Source of the DNA: Desarmillaria ectypa
Lineage: Eukaryota; Basidiomycota; Agaricomycetes; Agaricales; Physalacriaceae
NCBI GenBank assembly: GCA_030407005.1
Contig: JAUDYN010000004.1
Location: forward strand, 3,906,001-3,970,000
Direction of reading: 5' to 3'
DNA length: 64,000 nt
The position numbers and the translations under genes were made by a program. The notes below the pieces were generated by a model. It was given only the letters and a program-made list of their open reading frames with translations. It ran no database searches and was not told the origin of the DNA. Shown one piece after another: positions 57,967 to 64,000 of the stretch (positions within the stretch are counted from its first letter, which is position 1; each line of letters starts with the position of its first letter).

Positions 57967-59538
57967 TCTGGCGGCCAAGAGACGCGTAGATGCTGGGGCG
58001 CAGGCACTACGAGGAGGGAATGGTGGTGGTACAGGTGAGAGAGGTAAATAGGCTGACAAGTGGCTGGCTCATCGCCCGTCAGTCTGCCGTGCACAATATG
58101 TTGAAATCCGTGACAATTTTGTGACAGCTGTCAATCGTGTTACAACGCAACCCTGTCGTCTCGTTCTAGGCTTTCATCACCACTTCCTTCATTTACGCTT
58201 CATTATCGTTTTTGCTATACTATATGCGTGCATGCACCATCTCCCAGTATCATGCACTTTCCTGGAAAGTAATGTTCATTTTACGAGAGTGAGTTTTTAC
58301 CACTCGGTCTCACGACGGTCTTCTGTCTTCTCAGGCTCAGGTTATCAATTACAATCTCGCTGCTCATGTGCTTTCATACCGGGCAGCTGGAATAGCCATA
58401 CCTTCATTGCGGACCTTATATCTGAGGGGCTATCGCATGTTCCCTAGAATGACAGCGCTTACTTGCGATCTGCCTTGGAATACTTCCAAGTCTGAACTTG
58501 AAACACCTCGAAAAGAATACGGATTTGTTGCGAAGCCGCTCAACAGACCGACCTCGCTACCAGAGATTCGTCCTCCGTGCTATTGACGACACTGCGGTTC
58601 TGCGGATCAGAGATGATAATTGCTTGTGCTCCACCGGTCCGAACTATCCCCATCATATGTTTTGAGTTGTCGGCAGGGAGAAGACTGTGATAGGAATGAT
58701 TTCATTACACCCATTCTGGTAAGTTGACTCACTTGGCCATGGATAGGTATGTTGTGGCGCTCAATGTGGGTATGTTGCACCGTCCATCAATATAAGTTGC
58801 CTTGGCACATCACCCCTTCATCGAGCTCACAATGGTTATCTTCTCGGTTACCTGCGAGTACGCCTGGTTCAGGTGTGTACTCGCCAGGCTGGAAAGTTCC
58901 CAAAGTTTGACGGATGCAGGGCGCAGTGAGTCAACGTGTTTCTTTCCTGCCAGTTTAACCCTAGATACTTACATACATCGGCCATCTTTCTGACATGTAT
59001 TCGTAAATGCGAGCTAATGAATCTCTGCACATATATGGTTGGATTATAGTTTAATCGTGTGCCCGCTCAGCAACATGTATCTTCCCTGGCTAAAATGTGC
59101 CGTAAATTCAGGTCTTGTTGAAGTCACCGTGTACTCCTTACCGGTCCCTTTGTACTCCCGAGCCGAAGCTTGGATTTGTCAGATCACGTGATGCATATCC
59201 GGATGATGTCATCAATTCTTGCGATCCGATCATACGGACTTGGTCAGCAACTACGACCGCACCTGAGTGTATGCGCTAGGATAGACGATATGGGTATAGC
59301 CTATAGGAGCAACGTCCTTACTTGGAGTGATCATGCCAAGGAGGAAAATGGCAACACATGTATTGGCAACGCTTGCTAGTGAACCGGTACTGCTCCTCTG
59401 ATTCTCGAGTTCTAATGCCCTACTAGCCTGTTCTTAGGCAAAGATAGTCACATTGGTAGATCGGGGACTCGGAGAATCTTGGTGCGTCGACAACGTTATC
59501 GTTCTACGAGATAGATTTGACGGCGACCAGGATCTCTC
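57967..59538. other. Intergenic, no supported gene
   Basis: Divergent promoters for the G-alpha and F-box genes. The open frames inside (58121-58586, 58802-58993) show no family resemblance. Confidence 0.45.
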
Positions 59539-60888
59539 ATGCAAGATAGGCTCGTTGCGAGGGTTCTACTGCAGCCCTGCTGGTCGGGCTCGGTACCTAC
59601 AGAGCTCATCGAGATGATCATTGATGTAATTGCAGAAGAAAAATCCACCTTGAAGTCCTGTGCTCTCGTCTGCCGAGCATGGGCACCCATCGCTCAAATG
59701 CATATCTTCCATTCCCTCCACATAACAGTTCACATAGACTGCTGGAAGTCACCCCTTCTCTTCCTCGCTCCCTGTATTCACGTATCAAAGAACGTTGGTG
59801 CACTCAACCGCCTATTCAGATCTTCCCCCCACATCTCTTCCTATGTCAAAAGACTAATCTTCACGGCCTCTTACGATCACTGGTTCTACTGCTCCATTCC
59901 GGCGACCCTAGCTGACGTGGTCAACATCAAGCTAGGGCACTTTTGGAACCATTTCCTCCCATGTTTCCTGCAGAGCTTGGGCAGGGTAGAGGAGCTCATT
60001 CTCCCCAGAAATCTACGCCACCCGTTGTCGGAGAACGTGCCAAAGACAGTGATCGATGGGTTGGGCTATGTACTACGTTCGACGTCGCTGACATCGTTAA
60101 CAATGCTGTCCGGGACCTCGAACGATCTATACGCCATGTTAGGTGAATGCCGGGGCCTGCGCGACCTCCGTGTAGGGGATATAACATTCCATGATGAAAT
60201 GCCTAACCCTTCCTCGTTCCCGCCACTTCCTTTGAAACTGCAATTCCTCGCCATAACTTCCCGTATGGATGCATATATGCGCTTCGTTAATAAGTCACCA
60301 CGCGGGCTCGTTGATTTCAGCCACTTGAAGCGATTAGAGATCATCATACGTGGATCTTTCTTTGCGATGGAAGCAGATCTGGTTCCGACTACAGAAGATC
60401 TGATTCGTCGGAATAAAGAGACCTTGCGAGATCTCGTGTTGAATTTATGTCCCGAAGGTGCGTTGAATCAAGATTTCCTGGGAACTAGTTGGCTGACGGC
60501 ATTATTGTTAGAATACCTATTCAATCTTGTCGATCCTGCGTGCATTCGGAACTTTCATATAATCATGGCTCCCTCGCCTCGTCCCGCTTCGCAAAATTTA
60601 GAGGCGTGGGTACGATGGCTAACTCGGTCCTTCTCTGGCGTGAAGTCGATTAGCCTTGAACAATGTCTATTCCAATTGAATGGGTTCAATACTTCCGCTG
60701 ATGTCATGGCGCTGTATGATGAGTGGAGGAAGCTGGATACCATCATGTCTTCGTGGCCTGGACTTCCTGGACTCAATGTGCGCTTGTGGCGGAGCGGGTC
60801 TCTGACTTCAAAGGATGTTGAAGACATATTTCCTTCTTTGAGCGCAGCAGGGCGCCTGCACGTCCGGGTAGCCGACGTAGGCCTGTGA
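59539..60888 (+). CDS. F-box protein, 449 aa
   Basis: A single-exon gene. The F-box near residues 18-65 (SVPTELIEMIIDVIAEEKSTLKS, CALVCRAWAPIAQMHIFHSL) should bind Skp1 of an SCF ubiquitin ligase. The rest has loose LRR-like spacing (RVEELILPRNL, LTSLTMLSGTS, LRDLRVGDITF, LKRLEIIIRG), as in the large basidiomycete F-box/LRR expansions. It ends RVADVGL. The substrate is unknown. It is intact, in contrast to the broken F-box gene at 40498. Confidence 0.85.
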   Translation: MQDRLVARVLLQPCWSGSVPTELIEMIIDVIAEEKSTLKSCALVCRAWAPIAQMHIFHSLHITVHIDCWKSPLLFLAPCIHVSKNVGALNRLFRSSPHISSYVKRLIFTASYDHWFYCSIPATLADVVNIKLGHFWNHFLPCFLQSLGRVEELILPRNLRHPLSENVPKTVIDGLGYVLRSTSLTSLTMLSGTSNDLYAMLGECRGLRDLRVGDITFHDEMPNPSSFPPLPLKLQFLAITSRMDAYMRFVNKSPRGLVDFSHLKRLEIIIRGSFFAMEADLVPTTEDLIRRNKETLRDLVLNLCPEGALNQDFLGTSWLTALLLEYLFNLVDPACIRNFHIIMAPSPRPASQNLEAWVRWLTRSFSGVKSISLEQCLFQLNGFNTSADVMALYDEWRKLDTIMSSWPGLPGLNVRLWRSGSLTSKDVEDIFPSLSAAGRLHVRVADVGL

Positions 60889-61199
60889 GGAAATATATTG
60901 GCAGCGGCGTTCAGTGGAATTGTATCTGTGCGAAGAATATTGGCTGAGAAGGAAATGCGAAAGACGAGTGGCGAAACAAGCCGGCTATCGGTAAATTAGC
61001 AGTGGCTGTATGAGCACCACCGCTTTATCGGGGTCCAGAGCCAGGAGGGTTGATACATAGATTAGTAATCTAGTCCAACACAGGCGATGATCGACCTATA
61101 TGTTACCCACCTCACAGGCAAGTACTTACAGCTGTTTGCATAACGATGTCATATTTCTACATGGTATTTGTGGATTGTAAGTAAATAACTTTCCTTATA

Positions 61200-61445
61200 A
61201 AAATCTAAATTTACAACACTGGATGAAAAACAATGTATTTTTACCTATGAATACATAGAAGATACGCCAGGTTTTTTCACCGTTTTTTTTTTATAGAAAA
61301 AGGTACTAAAAGTATTTTCTGCCAAATCTGCCAAATACAGTGAATATTTACAAATATTTATATCGATTTTTCTACAAAAATACTGAGAAAAAACGTTGAA
61401 TATTTTCTGCGTAAAAATACTTAAATTTTAGTGCAGAATACATGT
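61200..61445. other. Very AT-rich segment
   Basis: Long A/T runs and short internal repeats (CTGCCAAAT twice near 61320; AAATATTTA variants near 61345). Non-coding. It adjoins the SINE-like head and may be its body. Confidence 0.5.
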
Positions 61446-61566
61446 GCCAACAGCTGCAAAGACATTAAAGCATAACTATTTACAAGCTGTCAAAAACTTG
61501 TTGCCATTCATTTGTGCTTCAAAAGCATAATCCTTTGGATAATATTCCAAATATTATGACCACCGT

Positions 61567-61640
61567 AGGACTCAAACCTGCAACCTTTTCGGCAATCGAA
61601 GCCAGATGCACTACCGTTGCACCAGGAAGCTAAGTCCCTT
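61567..61640 (-). mobile_element. tRNA-derived SINE-like head or tRNA pseudogene
   Basis: On the minus strand the sequence carries TGGTGCAACGGTAGTGC, matching a tRNA D-arm and A-box. An anticodon-like arm follows, then GGTTTGAGTCC, a near-match to the B-box GGTTCGANTCC, and GGTGGTCA. The 5' seven bases do not pair with GGTGGTC, so an acceptor stem cannot form; a working tRNA is unlikely. The AT-rich DNA downstream (61200-61560) suits a SINE body. Confidence 0.45.
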
Positions 61641-61716
61641 AATCCTCCGTATACAGATAGCTACAAGGGCACCATGTCGTGTGATTTGAATTTCCCTTCG
61701 TTCACCACTCTCCATT

Positions 61717-62918
61717 ATGAACGATCAACCTCTCGTCGTGTATTTACCCCCGGAGAGTCTTGAACAGTGTTCGCATTGGTCAAGAAGCCGAATCTTAGCT
61801 TCTGTCCGGCATGCGCAGAAGTATGGACATTTTCTCGTTGCTTCGCGTGCGCCTCAATTTATCCGTGGCTGTAGGCAACGTACTGCTCCACCGAATGTCA
61901 AAAACTTCATTGGGAAAAGGAGCACAAGCAAGCGTGTGGAGTGTACCTCCTGTTTCATTCTCATCTTATTCTGGGCTGTTAACAGAAAAACCACATCGAC
62001 CCTAGGAAAAGCAGATCGCATTGATATTGGGACGTTCTATCCTCTCCTGGCCGTACTGACAGAGACGGCCCGCTTCAAGCCTACACATTCTGCATCGACG
62101 CATCGTATTGCCGCTCCGCCCGCCATAGTAGGTTTACCCGATGGCTCGGCGTCCAAAGTTGTCGAACTAGACCCAGAAATACATATGGATGACGCCATGA
62201 GCGAGAGGTGGTGGTCTACAACAGCAGGCGCAACAGACCAGGCTAGGCGGAAGTTATTCGCTAGACTGTGCAAGGAGGGGGAGGTCCTGCCTATCGTAAC
62301 ATATTCATGTCTCGGCCTTCTGGCGATCATGTACACAACGATCTCTTCTAGAGGAAGCCGCTCCCGTCGGATACGTCTCCAGTACAAGAGTTGTCCGATC
62401 TCAGACTTTGGCATCGCCAAAGGCTCGGTCGACGTCAAATGTCAAGACCAGCCCGCTTACTTCGACGGCAACACGTTCTGGGGAGGACGGGATTCTGACA
62501 CTATTGAATCTACTTCAAAACAGTCAGATGCGAGGAGATCATTCTCGACGTCGGAATGTTTACGTTCAACTTCTGCACGATGGTTTCTGCAGCGCCTTAC
62601 ATCTCCGATTTGAGCGACTTTCCTCCTGTGCTTGACGACGCTCCGGCCTTTTTCTGTGACAGGCCGCTGGCGAAAATCGTTATCCAACTTCATACCGGAA
62701 ACGGGTCTCAATTTCTAGAAATGAGAAGCTGGGACGGGCTATTCGACACAGTGTCGAGGGATTTAAGGCCGCAGACTGTGAGCTCATCTGGGGAATTCCT
62801 CAACGACTTCGGCGAAGGCAACATACCTTCCCCGGATGAGCGACTGTCCATCGTTTACACGCTCAAAAATCTCAATGTTCTCAGAGAGGCCTTGAGGAAA
62901 CGGACATGGACCAAGTGA
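61717..62918 (+). pseudogene. Degenerate gene with weak kinase-like motifs
   Basis: Open frames tile the region: 61717-62613 (298 codons from ATG) and 62556-62918. Short kinase-like motifs lie in three different frames: LGKGAQASVW (glycine-loop-like) near 61913, HVHND (HxD-like) near 62328 and ISDFGIAKG (DFG-like) near 62398. A spliced gene could join them, but no clean set of introns was found, and in-frame stops follow the first two. The 3' part (FFCDRPLAKIVIQLHTGNGSQFLE) looks like real protein but is unrecognised. Taken as a decayed kinase-related gene; a functional gene of unknown family remains possible. Confidence 0.35.
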
Positions 62919-63811
62919 CCAGAGTCGCTATCGTTGGTTATTGACAATGATCCTCATGAAAGAGATTACTGTACTGTGGAAGAAGATGAAACCTGGTTCA
63001 AGAACCTGAAGAAATGGACGAAGAAATATAAATCGGGCAACATATGATACGGAGATCAGGAAACTGTCCAAATGAAGGTGTGTTTTTGGCTGTTTTAATA
63101 CCAGTTCGACGGCCTCCTGATTTCCTTTTATTAGGCGGATACACGAGATGGCGCCCGATATGTTCGGCTATTGGTCCTCACACCTTTGGTACTCATTACG
63201 ATGCAGTTGGAATGTATGAAATGATCCCCAGCCAGCGTCCGTGCGGTATTATTGTTTGCGAACGTCAGCGAACATACGTTAGCAACAAATGAAACCCAGA
63301 GCACTGGCAAACTAGGAGGATTTCCGTTTCCCTTTTAATCGTTTTTTCTTCTTCTTCGATTTGTTCAAGATTCGTCATATATTCCTTGTTTGCCTTCACA
63401 CTGCACCGAAATTTAAGTGCAAAATGCGAGCTGCTGAGCAAGCTTTTTGCCGGACTTTGTCTGTTACTGGTCAGTAACAAGCTGTCCAATTTCCGTTGTT
63501 ACATGTGCTGCCGGATGTTCTTGTAAGCTGTTCAGTCCTCTCTAAACCCCTAGATAAGGAGCATTGCTAGTCTTGCCGGTATTCTTGGCTTGCCAGTCCC
63601 GGTAAAGCTAGCAAGGTTCTGGGCGCCGGCACGGCGACACTTGTTTATGAAATGACGCCCGCTCCTGGGCGACCCGTATTTAGGTTCAGTACCTAAGTGC
63701 CTGACTCTCATCATCAAGAAAGCTTAAAACCTTCCATTACAACCGTAACGCTCCCAGGGTTCTGGCCGAGGAATATATTGTGCAGTGAAAGTCTCTGTTA
63801 AGACAGCGAAG
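62919..63811. other. Intergenic, no gene seen
   Basis: Only short frames with no family resemblance. The right end should contain the promoter of the partial gene at 63812. Confidence 0.5.
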
Positions 63812-64000
63812 ATGGCTATGCTACAGACCAGTGACTCCACCTTCGCTCAAACCGATCCTTTATCTCCTTCGTCAATATTATCTCTCTTCGAAGGCTGGCT
63901 AGGTGTTTCTCCCGCAAGCATAGTACTGCCGACGCCAAGCGAAGGGCTCTATCACAAGGTCTACTTCATTACTCTTGCAGAATCGCTTATTCAAGGTGGA
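63812..64000 (+). CDS. 5' end of a gene cut by the window edge
   Basis: ATG 63812 opens a frame that continues to the last base: MAMLQTSDSTFAQTDPLSP, then SILSLFEGWLGVSPASIV and GLYHKVYFITL. The last block recalls the N-lobe start of aminoglycoside-phosphotransferase-like kinases (APH family), but 63 residues are too few to be sure. Confidence 0.45.
   Translation, partial: MAMLQTSDSTFAQTDPLSPSSILSLFEGWLGVSPASIVLPTPSEGLYHKVYFITLAESLIQGG

Noticed and set aside
1..64000. CRISPR array, bacterial operon or phage-like system
   Set aside because: No direct-repeat array or polycistronic layout; spliced genes throughout indicate a nuclear fungal chromosome.

Overview
The window looks like a chromosomal segment of a filamentous basidiomycete, most likely an Agaricomycete (mushroom-forming fungus). 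Genes on both strands are broken by many short GT-AG introns of about 45-70 nt. The conserved proteins are fungal: an exomer subunit, a group-III-type G-alpha, a UapA-type purine permease and auxilin with UBA, TPR and J domains. Several families are typical of mushroom-forming fungi: F-box/LRR proteins, a DUF6533 membrane protein and a DUF7704 protein. No viral, bacterial or large transposon block was seen.

Layout. 1.1-2.6 kb (+): CHS5 exomer subunit. 2.8-6.6 kb (-): VPS41, divergent from a NAT/UapA purine permease at 7.0-9.3 kb (+). 9.6-11.1 kb (-): a protein-kinase relic with two nonsense codons. 11.5-12.7 kb (-): an FAD monooxygenase missing its central part. 12.7-17.2 kb: a decaying area with a dead alpha/beta hydrolase copy (14.7-15.9 kb) and one dispersed repeat; its intact paralogue is at 17.2-18.7 kb (-). 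19.4-20.4 kb: a tightly divergent pair, a small mitochondrial-type protein (-) and a DUF7704 protein (+). 20.8-23.1 kb (-): RBR E3 ligase. 24.0-25.8 kb (+): aldo-keto reductase. 26.6-28.5 kb (+): MFS transporter. 29.0-31.4 kb (+): TAP-like serine peptidase/hydrolase. 31.5-33.4 kb (-): ATP-dependent DNA ligase with an N-terminal SWIM zinc finger and a 15-nt microexon. 33.7-35.0 kb (-): unrecognised protein. 35.2-36.9 kb (+): DUS1. 37.2-39.8 kb (+): auxilin/SWA2. 40.5-41.7 kb (+): frameshifted F-box gene. 42.4 kb (+): small tail-anchored protein. 43.8-44.3 kb (+): hypothetical. 44.5-46.5 kb (-): mitochondrial methionyl-tRNA synthetase. 48.7-52.1 kb (-): phosphoinositide phospholipase C. 54.0-55.6 kb (+): DUF6533 membrane protein. 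56.6-58.0 kb (-): G-alpha. 59.5-60.9 kb (+): F-box protein. 61.1-61.7 kb: AT-rich DNA with a tRNA-derived SINE-like head. 61.7-62.9 kb (+): degenerate gene with weak kinase-like motifs. 63.8 kb to the end (+): a 5'-partial gene.

Functional themes are housekeeping: vesicle trafficking (CHS5, VPS41, auxilin), signalling (PLC, G-alpha), RNA modification and translation (DUS1, MSM1), and transport or detoxification (permease, MFS, AKR, monooxygenase). No biosynthetic cluster or operon-like system was found. The less ordinary material is the SWIM-ligase with its microexon, a set of inactivated paralogues, a foldback inverted repeat, a two-copy dispersed repeat (one copy beside an orphan promoter) and the SINE-like element. 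Exon boundaries were read by eye from GT/AG signals and protein continuity. CHS5 and auxilin exons sum to whole codons; other spliced models should be treated as approximate inside the stated ends.
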